From Taibaiella sp. (GTDB taxonomy: Bacteria; Bacteroidota; Bacteroidia; Chitinophagales; Chitinophagaceae): DNA of 64,000 nucleotides. The translations under genes and the position numbers were made by a program. Below, one piece after another: positions 23,876 to 31,868 of the stretch. Below the pieces are notes generated by a model. It was given only the letters and a program-made list of their open reading frames with translations, was not told the DNA's origin and made no database searches. Every line of letters begins with the position of its first letter. Position 1 is the first letter of the stretch. The stretch is taken from assembly GCA_016786705.1 (NCBI GenBank), contig JAEUVV010000003.1:1-64000 (forward strand), in the 5' to 3' direction.

Positions 23876-25105
23876 ATGAAAACCTTTGAGGTACCGGTAC
23901 ATTACAGAAGCCCGATCATTACGGCCATTAAAGCGCACAGGAAGCAGCTGGACAAGCTGAAAAAAGATTTTACCCCGAGCAGGCTCGTGTTAGATCATAT
24001 CGAGATCATCCTGGCGCGGCATTTCGGCTTTTGCTATGGCGTGGAAAACGCTATAGAGATCGCCTTCAAGGCCATTCATGACAATCCCGGTAAACGTATC
24101 TTTTTACTGAGTGAAATGATCCATAACCCGCAGGTGAATGCCGACCTGATCGCAGAAGGCCTGCAATTCATTATGGATACCAAAGGGAATCAACTCATCG
24201 ACTGGAACGAGCTGAACAGCGAGGATATCGTAATCGTTCCGGCTTTTGGCACTACGCTGGAGATTGAACAACTACTGAAAGATAAAGGTATACAACCGGC
24301 TTTATACAATACCACCTGCCCTTTCGTGGAAAAGGTATGGAACCGCTCTGAGAAGATCGGCAGCGATGGCTATACCATAGTCGTGCACGGCAAGCCTAAC
24401 CATGAAGAAACCCGGGCCACTTTCTCTCACAGCAAAGCCACTACGCCTACAGTTGTAGTAAAAGATATGCAGCAGACAGAACGCCTGGCCCAGTATATTA
24501 CCGGGGCAGCACCCGGGGCGCAATTCTATGAAGAGTTTAAAGGCCAGTACTCTGAGGGTTTTGATGTAACGAAAGACCTTAAAAGAATCGGTGTGGTCAA
24601 CCAGACCACTATGCTGGCCAGCGATACCCAGGGCATCGCGGAATTCTTAAAACAAACGATAAAAGAACATTATCATTTAGATGAAGCCGGCCTTAAAGCA
24701 CAATTTGCCGATACCCGGGACACCCTTTGCTATGCTACAAATGATAACCAGAATGCCGTTACGGAAATGCTACGTAATGAAGCGGACCTGGCTCTGGTCA
24801 TCGGCGGCTACAATTCCAGTAATACTTCGCACCTGGTAGAATTATGCGAAGTGTTGTTACCTACTTATTTTATTAATAATGAAACCTGCCTGATCGATAA
24901 AGATAGGATCGAGCATTTTTCACTGCATGAGAAAAAGGTGATCTCTACGGCAGATTACATACCCGGCAAGCCGAAAGTGCGGATCATGATCACTTCCGGG
25001 GCCAGCTGTCCCGATGCTTTGGTAGAAAATGTGATTCGCAGGTTGGTCGCTTTATTAGACAGTGAAGCCGCGCTTGAAAAAGCCATGGCGGAGTATGCTT
25101 CCTAA
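23876..25105 (+). CDS. ispH: 4-hydroxy-3-methylbut-2-enyl diphosphate reductase
   Basis: A 409-residue IspH (LytB), the last enzyme of the MEP isoprenoid pathway, reducing HMBPP to IPP and DMAPP with a [4Fe-4S] cluster. The three cluster cysteines are visible: C53 (GFCYGV), C148 (NTTCPFV) and C378 (GASCPDA). Also present are HNPQV, HGKPNHEE and the substrate motif SSNTSHL. This is the long form, about 90 residues more than E. coli IspH, with an N-terminal helical extension and an insert. I start at ATG 23876 because it follows a clear promoter; an upstream in-frame TTG at 23840 lies within that promoter. Confidence 0.95.
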   Translation: MKTFEVPVHYRSPIITAIKAHRKQLDKLKKDFTPSRLVLDHIEIILARHFGFCYGVENAIEIAFKAIHDNPGKRIFLLSEMIHNPQVNADLIAEGLQFIMDTKGNQLIDWNELNSEDIVIVPAFGTTLEIEQLLKDKGIQPALYNTTCPFVEKVWNRSEKIGSDGYTIVVHGKPNHEETRATFSHSKATTPTVVVKDMQQTERLAQYITGAAPGAQFYEEFKGQYSEGFDVTKDLKRIGVVNQTTMLASDTQGIAEFLKQTIKEHYHLDEAGLKAQFADTRDTLCYATNDNQNAVTEMLRNEADLALVIGGYNSSNTSHLVELCEVLLPTYFINNETCLIDKDRIEHFSLHEKKVISTADYIPGKPKVRIMITSGASCPDALVENVIRRLVALLDSEAALEKAMAEYAS

Positions 25106-25253
25106 ATTTTAGCATTAGATTTTAACTGAATTGTTTATTTTTGTCCTTCAACAATCAGCAATAGTTATATAATGTAGAATTAATTCTTATCCGGAAATCT
25201 GAATAGCCGCTTCAAAAGAAGCAGGCATTGTTTACCTTTTAAGAATTAATCTG

Positions 25254-26843
25254 ATGTTGCTACTCCAACAGGTGACTTATGCGCACCCCAACAGGGAGGT
25301 ACTGTTTAAAGACCTCAACTTTTCTCTTAATACGAATCATAAATGGTCCCTGATCGGGAATAATGGCTCAGGCAAATCTACCTTATTAAAACTGATCGCA
25401 GGTGAATTGCAGCCGCTATCAGGAACAATTCAACGGGGAGAAAAACCTTATTACATCCCGCAATTATTTGGACAATATAACCACTTATCGGTAGGTGCCG
25501 CTTTGGGCGTAGCGCTTAAGCTTACCGCCTTGCAGCGCATATTAGCCGGTGATACCGATGAAGTACAATTTGAGCGCCTGAATGATGACTGGACCATAGA
25601 AGAGCGTTGTAAAGAAGCCCTGGCTTATTGGGAACTTTCAGGCATAGACCTGGACCGGCCTATGAGCCGGCTAAGCGGCGGTCAAAAGACCAAAGTGTTT
25701 TTAGCCGGGATCATGATTCATCAGCCGGCCTTTGTTTTGCTGGATGAGCCCAGTAATCACCTGGATGCCGCATCCAGGACGATCTTATATGAATTTGTGC
25801 AGCAATACCGCGGCGCAATGCTCGTGGTGAGCCATGATAAACGCCTGTTGAACCTGCTGGACACCACCCTGGAACTATCCAGGGACGGGCTGAAAACTTA
25901 TGGCGGGAATTATAATTTCTATGTCGCGCAGAAAGCTATAGAACAGGCCGCCTTACTGGATGATGTACACAGCAAGGAAAAAGAACTCCGCAAGGCCCGG
26001 GAAAAAGAACGGGAGACTATAGAACGGCAGCAAAAGCTGGATGCTCGGGGGAAAAAGAAGCAGGAAAAATCAGGTGTGCCACGCATTATGATGAACACGC
26101 TGCGCAACAATGCCGAGCAAAGTACCGCGAAGACCAAAGCCGTCCATGGCGAAAAGATAAGCGGGATCCGAGAAGACCTGTCTGCACTACGGGCAGCGCT
26201 TCCGGACCTGGATAAAATGCGCCTGGGCTTCGATGAATCCGCTTTCCATACCGGGAAGCTATTATTTGAAGCTAAGGACATTAATTTCAGTTTTAACGGG
26301 CTGCCATTATGGAGCTATGACAGAAAGCTTTCGGTACATTCCGGCGACCGGTTGGCCATAAAAGGCCGTAACGGTTCCGGTAAAACTACCCTGATCAACA
26401 CCATCTTGGGCCTTCAAGTCCCGGGTTCAGGAAGTATAAAACGCAATGAGTTCCGGGCTGTTTATATAGACCAGGAGTATTCCCTGATCGATAACGAATT
26501 GAATGTTTATGAGCAATTACAGCGCTATAATGACGGTGCTTTACAGGAAAGCGAGCTAAAGAATAAACTCACGCATTTCCTCTTTGGTAAAGAAAGCTGG
26601 GATAAGGCCTGTGCCGTACTCAGCGGCGGGGAAAGGATGCGCCTGGTATTATGTTGCCTTAGCCTGAGCAGGCAGGCGCCCGACCTTATCGTACTGGATG
26701 AGCCTACCAATAACCTGGACCTGCAGAATGTATCGATATTAACCCATGCGATCCGGGATTATAAAGGCACGATTGTGGTAGTTGCTCATGATGAAGATTT
26801 CCTGGAAGCGGTTAACATCAGGCAGGAGATAGATTTGTCTTAA
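25254..26843 (+). CDS. ABC-F family ATPase
   Basis: A 529-residue soluble protein with two ABC domains in tandem and no membrane helices. Domain 1 has Walker A GNNGSGKST, signature LSGGQKTK and Walker B LLDEPSNHLD. The linker (about 225-320) is charged and helical (KEKELRKAREKERETIERQQ). Domain 2 has GRNGSGKTT, LSGGERMR and VLDEPTNNLD. ABC-F proteins act on ribosomes as translation factors or give resistance to ribosome-targeting antibiotics; no resistance-type linker can be assigned by eye. The 33-bp palindrome begins 4 bases after its stop and may terminate it. Confidence 0.9.
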   Translation: MLLLQQVTYAHPNREVLFKDLNFSLNTNHKWSLIGNNGSGKSTLLKLIAGELQPLSGTIQRGEKPYYIPQLFGQYNHLSVGAALGVALKLTALQRILAGDTDEVQFERLNDDWTIEERCKEALAYWELSGIDLDRPMSRLSGGQKTKVFLAGIMIHQPAFVLLDEPSNHLDAASRTILYEFVQQYRGAMLVVSHDKRLLNLLDTTLELSRDGLKTYGGNYNFYVAQKAIEQAALLDDVHSKEKELRKAREKERETIERQQKLDARGKKKQEKSGVPRIMMNTLRNNAEQSTAKTKAVHGEKISGIREDLSALRAALPDLDKMRLGFDESAFHTGKLLFEAKDINFSFNGLPLWSYDRKLSVHSGDRLAIKGRNGSGKTTLINTILGLQVPGSGSIKRNEFRAVYIDQEYSLIDNELNVYEQLQRYNDGALQESELKNKLTHFLFGKESWDKACAVLSGGERMRLVLCCLSLSRQAPDLIVLDEPTNNLDLQNVSILTHAIRDYKGTIVVVAHDEDFLEAVNIRQEIDLS

Positions 26844-26846
26844 CCT

Positions 26847-26879
26847 AAACCTATAAGGTCTTTGAAACCTTATAGGTTT
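26847..26879. repeat. 33-bp palindromic repeat, copy A
   Basis: The arms are AAACCTATAAGGT and ACCTTATAGGTTT around a short spacer. The same 33-bp palindrome recurs at 37682-37714 and 61128-61160. It directly follows the ABC-F stop and probably folds as a terminator-like hairpin. Confidence 0.85.
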
Positions 26880-26897
26880 GTATACTATCTGCTTCAT

Positions 26898-26921
26898 CCT
26901 TCGACGGTGCTCAGGCTGACA
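26898..26921. repeat. Half copy of the REP-like element
   Basis: CCTTCGACGGTGCTCAGG followed by CTGAC matches the right arm of the inverted repeat found complete at 29499-29598 and twice after thrS. No left arm is seen here, so this is a truncated or decayed copy. Confidence 0.6.
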
Positions 26922-26935
26922 AAATACCTTAAAGC

Positions 26936-26963
26936 AAAAGGAGCAGCATTCAGCCGCTCCTTT
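26936..26963 (-). terminator. Terminator after the TPP-regulated receptor gene
   Basis: AAAGGAGC pairs with GCTCCTTT around a 12-base loop region, 24 bases past the stop at 26987. Read on the minus strand it ends in TTTTGCTTT. Confidence 0.7.
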
Positions 26964-26986
26964 ACATATTTACTCATCCGGATCTT

Positions 26987-29191
26987 TTAAAAGCCCAGGA
27001 TCAAAGTCAGGTTGTAATTCCTGCCGGCCTGCGGGAAATAATAATTAAAAGTTTGTAAGCCACCGGCATAATAACTGAACGTATACCCTTTACTTTCATA
27101 CTGTTTATCCAGCAGGTTATTCACCGAAGCGATCACTTTAATATCTTTTAAAGCACCAAATCCGGCTTCATACATCGCGCTGAAATTAGCCAAAGCGAAA
27201 GGGTTGATACTCTTGCCCTTATTATTATCAAGGCTCCATGCATTTGTAGTATTATCCAGGAACTGGCGGCTGACATACTTACCATTCAGGCTAAATGTAA
27301 ATGGCCGTGCATTCCGGATCGTAAATGGCTTAAAGCTTAAACCTGCTGTAGCGATCACTGAAGGTGATAATGCAATATCTGTATTTTCATGCGCTACTTC
27401 AACCTGTCCGCCATTATCATAATCATCTATATACTCCGTAAAGGATTGGATCTTGTTTTGCGAAAAAGTGGCGTTAGCATTCACACTAAACCATTCGTTG
27501 AAGTGATGGCGGGCCAATAACTCCACACCTGCGCGGTAACTTACCGGCACATTCGCACGGGTATAAGCGCCTACATCATTAATCTTCCCGGTCAGGATCA
27601 ATTGATCTTTGTAATGCATATAATAAAGATTCGCGCTCAATTCTGTTCCGTTTTTAAGGTAGCCATAGCCTAATTCAAAATCGGATAAGCGCTCCGCTTT
27701 AGGTTTATCATTGATGCCGGCTTCGAAATCATTACGGTTCGGCTCCTTATTCGCCATAGCGAAAGAGGCATAGATCTTTTGATGACCACGCAGATAACTG
27801 ATCCCTACCTTTGGATTGAAGAACAGGAAATTATTATCCTGGATCACGTCCGGGTTCTTCCGGAAACCATTAATCTGGTAATTAACAGCCCTAAGCTGCA
27901 GGTCAGCAGTGGCGTATAAGTTTTCCGCCAGCTCCTGTTCCGCCTTCAGGTAAACATTAGCATCTGTTTTGTGCGCCGGCAACCGATACCATTCGTAGCC
28001 CTGTGGTACGCCCCCATTTGAAGCCCAGTTAACACGGCCATAGTGCTCACCGTCATACTGGGTTACCGCACCGCCCAGGTTAACCATGGTCTTGTTCTTT
28101 GCATATTGTATATTGAATATACCACCGTAATAATAATTGTCTAACCACAACTGGCGGGTTAAGGAAGTTTCCGTAAGCGTATCATTACCGGCAACAGGGT
28201 TAGGCAGGTAATAATCCCCATAACTTTCACCGATACGGTACTCGTCATAATAACCTTTACCACGGGTCAGGAAAAGACCGGCATTCAGTTTCCAGTTAGC
28301 ATTAAAACGATGGTTTAAAAACAACTGGTAGTAGTCCTGCTGGTAATTATCGGTCTGGTCCTTATAAAAAGTACCATCTTCTTTAATACCTAATTCATTA
28401 AAACGCCGGTTATTCTTCAGATCCGCTTCCGCCACGCCATTCCAGGCCTGGCCGGTCTTCTGTACACCGGAGAAAAGGTTAAACTTAAGATTAGTCTGCT
28501 CGTTCTTGCTCGTCCAGCCGGCGATGAACTGGAATGATTTCATATCGGAAGCACTGCGGTCAATAAAACCGTCACTCTTGATTTTAGACAAGCGAAGGTC
28601 AAAATTAAACCCGTTATTCAACCTTCCGGTACCGGCATTCAGGGTATGCCTTAAGGTACCGAAAGACCCTACGGAATTGATTAAAGTAGCACTGGCTGTA
28701 TTGTCCTGTTCTATATTGCTGATATTAATGGAAGCGCCGAAAGCGCCGGAACCATTAGTGCTGGAGCCGACTCCACGCTGTACCTGTATACTGCTGGTTG
28801 AAGAAGCTATATCCGGGAAGTTGACAAAGAAAATACCCTGGGATTCCGCATCATTTACAGGGATACCGTTCACGGTAAGATTGATGCGGCTATTATCCGT
28901 TCCTCTTACCCTGATATCGGTATAGCCCACACCGTTACCCGCGTCCGAGTTTACGAGGATAGAAGGCGTCTGGTCCAGTAAATAGGGCAGGTCCCGCCCA
29001 TCATTTAATTTTTCTATGTCTTTCTTCCTGACATCGCTGAAAGCGAAGGGCGATTTATGCCCCAGCCGGAGCGCGTTAACCGTTACGCCCGACAGGTGTT
29101 CATAGCGGAGCGTATCCGTTTCGGCCTGCTGGGACCATGTTGCCACAGGTAAGGTCAATAAACTGATCGTTCCGATAATTTTATATTGCAT
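26987..29191 (-). CDS. TonB-dependent receptor, probable thiamine-compound transporter
   Basis: A 734-residue outer-membrane receptor. Signal peptide MQYKIIGTISLLTLPVATWSQ; plug domain at about 35-165 (KLNDGRDLPYLLDQTPSI, VRGTDNSRINLTVNGIPVNDAES, GSGAFGASINI); then a 22-strand barrel ending NLTLILGF. The substrate is suggested by regulation: a TPP riboswitch lies in its leader about 130 bases upstream. THI-box-controlled TonB receptors are known in Bacteroidota as predicted importers of thiamine or its precursors. No inner-membrane thiamine transporter gene lies next to it, so it forms a single-gene unit with its own terminator. Confidence 0.88.
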   Translation of the reverse strand: MQYKIIGTISLLTLPVATWSQQAETDTLRYEHLSGVTVNALRLGHKSPFAFSDVRKKDIEKLNDGRDLPYLLDQTPSILVNSDAGNGVGYTDIRVRGTDNSRINLTVNGIPVNDAESQGIFFVNFPDIASSTSSIQVQRGVGSSTNGSGAFGASINISNIEQDNTASATLINSVGSFGTLRHTLNAGTGRLNNGFNFDLRLSKIKSDGFIDRSASDMKSFQFIAGWTSKNEQTNLKFNLFSGVQKTGQAWNGVAEADLKNNRRFNELGIKEDGTFYKDQTDNYQQDYYQLFLNHRFNANWKLNAGLFLTRGKGYYDEYRIGESYGDYYLPNPVAGNDTLTETSLTRQLWLDNYYYGGIFNIQYAKNKTMVNLGGAVTQYDGEHYGRVNWASNGGVPQGYEWYRLPAHKTDANVYLKAEQELAENLYATADLQLRAVNYQINGFRKNPDVIQDNNFLFFNPKVGISYLRGHQKIYASFAMANKEPNRNDFEAGINDKPKAERLSDFELGYGYLKNGTELSANLYYMHYKDQLILTGKINDVGAYTRANVPVSYRAGVELLARHHFNEWFSVNANATFSQNKIQSFTEYIDDYDNGGQVEVAHENTDIALSPSVIATAGLSFKPFTIRNARPFTFSLNGKYVSRQFLDNTTNAWSLDNNKGKSINPFALANFSAMYEAGFGALKDIKVIASVNNLLDKQYESKGYTFSYYAGGLQTFNYYFPQAGRNYNLTLILGF

Positions 29192-29322
29192 ACTATTTGG
29201 ATTGACAAATGTTTTACTTTTTCAATAAAAAACTGTAGCCGGAAATACATAATGCAAACATTATGATCTCCTGCGCAGATCATTTTAAATATTCAGTAAG
29301 TAAAAAACGAAAACGTTTTGGG

Positions 29323-29400
29323 ACCTACCATTTCCTAACCAGCATTACCTGGTCCAGGTTCTACGGGTTTGATCTCAGCCTGAAAGTAAGGCACCCCGTG
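29323..29400 (-). promoter_or_regulatory. TPP riboswitch (THI element)
   Basis: On the minus strand the sequence reads ACGGGGTGCC, then GGCTGAGATCAAACCCGT, then GAACCTGGACCAGGTAATGC and GGTTAGGA, matching the TPP aptamer in order: P2/J2-3 with the pyrimidine-sensing CTGAGA (29378-29373), P4/P5 with the pyrophosphate-sensing arm, and closing P1. A short AAAACG/CGTTTT hairpin with a T-run follows at about 29304-29321 and could be the expression platform. A TAATTTTG box (29436-29429) precedes it. TPP binding would reduce expression of the receptor at 26987-29191. Confidence 0.92.
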
Positions 29401-29498
29401 GTTGAAATAGCTTATTGCATTTCAGATGCAAAATTAGTACAGATTTTCCGAAAGAAAAATTCTTTTCCCGTAAATCGCAAGCAGCGCCAAAGAGGGGT

Positions 29499-29598
29499 CC
29501 CAAAAACTAAAATGCTTGTCACATTGAGCTCCGTCGAAATGCGCCAAAGATTTAGGATCAAATTTGTCTATCCTTCGATAAACTCAGGATGACAAATT
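29499..29598. repeat. REP-like inverted repeat element, full copy
   Basis: Starts CCAAAAACTAAAATG, then the left arm GTCACATTGAGCT..GTCGAAATGCG. After about 30 bases comes the right arm TCCTTCGATAAACTCAGG followed by ATGACA. The arms are imperfect inverted repeats (GTCA..TGAGC..GTCGAA). The layout and most bases match the two copies downstream of thrS. Confidence 0.75.
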
Positions 29599-29642
29599 GG
29601 GGAACCTTTGTTGACAATCTTTTTTTAGCCAGATATAAAATG

Positions 29643-29674
29643 AAAAAGAGGACCGCGATAGCGATCCTCTTTCT
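29643..29674 (-). terminator. Terminator after the 181-residue membrane protein gene
   Basis: AAAGAGGACCGC pairs with GCGATCCTCTTT around a GATA loop. On the minus strand it is followed by TTTTTCA. It lies about 20 bases past the stop at 29695. Confidence 0.85.
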
Positions 29675-29694
29675 TATCCATTAACAGCCTGGCT

Positions 29695-30240
29695 TTAAGC
29701 CTGCTGGTACATCACCATTTTAGCTTCATTATTGATCGCTTCAAGTGCGATCTGGGCCGGTGTATCCTCTTCGTGGGAAACAATATAGTTAATGATGCGT
29801 CCATTTAATTCCTTGGCATCCTCTTCCGGGTTCAGGGTTTGCGCGATCTGGTTGATCATGGCTATTTCCTGTTCTTTCACCGATACTATGGTATTCCATA
29901 CGCTGGAAGATACATAGATCTGTTGCGAAAGATTATGTTCAAACTCTGTTTTGATCGATGCAATGGCCAGCGTTTGCAGGTCGCGCACGGTCATACCGGT
30001 GATATATACCCTTGGGATCAGTTCCCTTGGATGAGATCTTTCAATAAACATGGTCAGGCGCTCATAGGCCTGCAGGCGCAGGCGTAAAGTCGTTTCCTGT
30101 CCTTCCTGGAAAACGGCCAGTTGCTTTCTCTTGAACTCACCGGTAAGAAATTTACCAACGATGATGGCACAAGCGATCAGTACGACGATCGCCGGGATCG
30201 TGTACTTTAATACTTCTAAAATTGTTGCTCCAACGCCCAT
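29695..30240 (-). CDS. Conserved single-pass membrane protein, uncharacterised
   Basis: A 181-residue protein with one N-terminal transmembrane helix (YTIPAIVVLIACAIIVGKFL) followed by a mostly helical cytoplasmic domain (RLQAYERLTMFIERSHPREL ... KTEFEHNLSQQIYVS). It resembles a Bacteroidota-restricted uncharacterised family (I believe DUF7935). It starts 16 bases after the aldehyde dehydrogenase stop in the same direction, so the two are likely co-transcribed. No function is proposed. Confidence 0.7.
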   Translation of the reverse strand: MGVGATILEVLKYTIPAIVVLIACAIIVGKFLTGEFKRKQLAVFQEGQETTLRLRLQAYERLTMFIERSHPRELIPRVYITGMTVRDLQTLAIASIKTEFEHNLSQQIYVSSSVWNTIVSVKEQEIAMINQIAQTLNPEEDAKELNGRIINYIVSHEEDTPAQIALEAINNEAKMVMYQQA

Positions 30241-30256
30241 TTAACTAAAGAATTAA

Positions 30257-31792
30257 TTATTTTAAATCAAATTTGATGCCCTGTGCCAGTGGTAATTGTG
30301 TGCTGTAGTTTACGGTATTGGTCTGGCGACGCATATACACTTTCCAGGCATCTGAACCGCTCTCACGGCCGCCACCGGTTTCTTTTTCACCACCAAAAGC
30401 ACCACCGATCTCTGCACCACTGGTACCGATGTTTACGTTGGCAATACCACAGTCACTACCTGCAGCAGCTAAGAATTGCTCAGCTTCACGTACATTAGTA
30501 GTCATAATTGCAGAAGACAAGCCTTGCGGAACGCCGTTTTGCATATCGATCGCTTCGTCCAGTGTGCTGTACTTCATAATGTATAGGATCGGTGCAAATG
30601 TTTCATGCTGCACGATCTCAAAGTGATTTTCTGCCTCGATTACACATGGTTTTACGTAACAACCGCTTTCATAACCGGCACCGCTCAAAACGCCGCCTTT
30701 CACCAGGATTTTACCCCCCTCAGCTTCCGCTTTTTTAATAGCATCCAGGTACATTTCTACAGCAGCTGTATCGATTAATGGACCTACATGGTTTTTAGTA
30801 TCTAAAGGATTACCGATTTTCAGTTGTTTGTAACCGTTTACCAGTTTTTTCTTCAGCTCTTCATATTTGCTTTCATGGATGATGAGGCGACGGGTAGTCG
30901 TACATCTCTGGCCTGCAGTACCCACTGCGCCGAAGATCGCACCGATCAAAGTCATATCCAGGTCCGCGTTTTCTGTAACGATAATCGCGTTGTTACCGCC
31001 CAATTCCAATAAAGAACGTCCTAAACGGCCGGCAACAGTAGTCGCTACTTCTTTACCCATCCTGGTAGAGCCGGTAGCTGAAACCAAAGGAATGCGGGTA
31101 TCCGCGCTTAATAATTCACCGATCTCTCTGCCACCGATCACCAGGCAGGAAATACCTTCAGGCAAACCGTTTTTCTTCAATACATCACCGATGATCTTTT
31201 GACAGGCGATCGCCGTAATCGGGGTTTTTTCTGATGGCTTCCAGATACAGGTATCCCCACAAACCCAGGCTAAAGCCGTATTCCAGCTCCATACCGCGAC
31301 CGGGAAGTTGAAGGCGGAAATAATACCTACAACGCCCAATGGGTGATATTGCTCCATCATCCTGTGGCCCGGGCGCTCGCTCGCGATCGTTAAACCGAAC
31401 AGCTGGCGGGAAAGACCCACTGCCAGGTCACAGATATCAATCATTTCCTGAACTTCACCAAGGCCTTCCTGTAAGCTTTTACCCATTTCATAAGAAACCA
31501 GGGCGCCCAGGCTGTCTTTCTTCGCTCTTAAAGATTCTCCGAATTGACGAACGATCTCACCGCGTTTTGGCGCCGGCATCATTTTCCAGGTTTTGAAAGC
31601 TTCGGTAGCTTTTTGCATCGCTTTCTCGTAATCTTTAGCGGTTGATTGCTTTACCGTAGCGATCAGCTTGCCGTCTACCGGGGAGTAAGAATGCAATTCC
31701 GCACCCGTGCTCTTGATCCATTTAGTGCCTGTAGAAGTACCTTCGTTTAATTTTTCAATTCCTAAGTCGCTTAGAATTTTCTTGATATTCAT
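30257..31792 (-). CDS. Aldehyde dehydrogenase, ALDH7 (aminoadipate-semialdehyde) type
   Basis: A 511-residue NAD(P)-dependent aldehyde dehydrogenase. The Rossmann-side motifs FNFPVAVWSWNTALA and WKPSEKTP are clear. The general-base Glu lies in LLELGGNNAI and the catalytic Cys in GTAGQRCTTTRRL. The N-terminus (LGIEKLNEGTSTGTKW) and the ending (KVYMRRQTNTVNYS) are those of the ALDH7/antiquitin group, which oxidises alpha-aminoadipate semialdehyde or piperideine-6-carboxylate in lysine breakdown. That substrate is inferred from subfamily resemblance; no lysine catabolic neighbour is present. Confidence 0.9.
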   Translation of the reverse strand: MNIKKILSDLGIEKLNEGTSTGTKWIKSTGAELHSYSPVDGKLIATVKQSTAKDYEKAMQKATEAFKTWKMMPAPKRGEIVRQFGESLRAKKDSLGALVSYEMGKSLQEGLGEVQEMIDICDLAVGLSRQLFGLTIASERPGHRMMEQYHPLGVVGIISAFNFPVAVWSWNTALAWVCGDTCIWKPSEKTPITAIACQKIIGDVLKKNGLPEGISCLVIGGREIGELLSADTRIPLVSATGSTRMGKEVATTVAGRLGRSLLELGGNNAIIVTENADLDMTLIGAIFGAVGTAGQRCTTTRRLIIHESKYEELKKKLVNGYKQLKIGNPLDTKNHVGPLIDTAAVEMYLDAIKKAEAEGGKILVKGGVLSGAGYESGCYVKPCVIEAENHFEIVQHETFAPILYIMKYSTLDEAIDMQNGVPQGLSSAIMTTNVREAEQFLAAAGSDCGIANVNIGTSGAEIGGAFGGEKETGGGRESGSDAWKVYMRRQTNTVNYSTQLPLAQGIKFDLK

Positions 31793-31868
31793 AAATACTG
31801 ATTAATGTAATTTTCGGATGCGCAAATATAGCTTAATTTTTTAATTGAAAAGCCGCTTTAGCAAAGCT

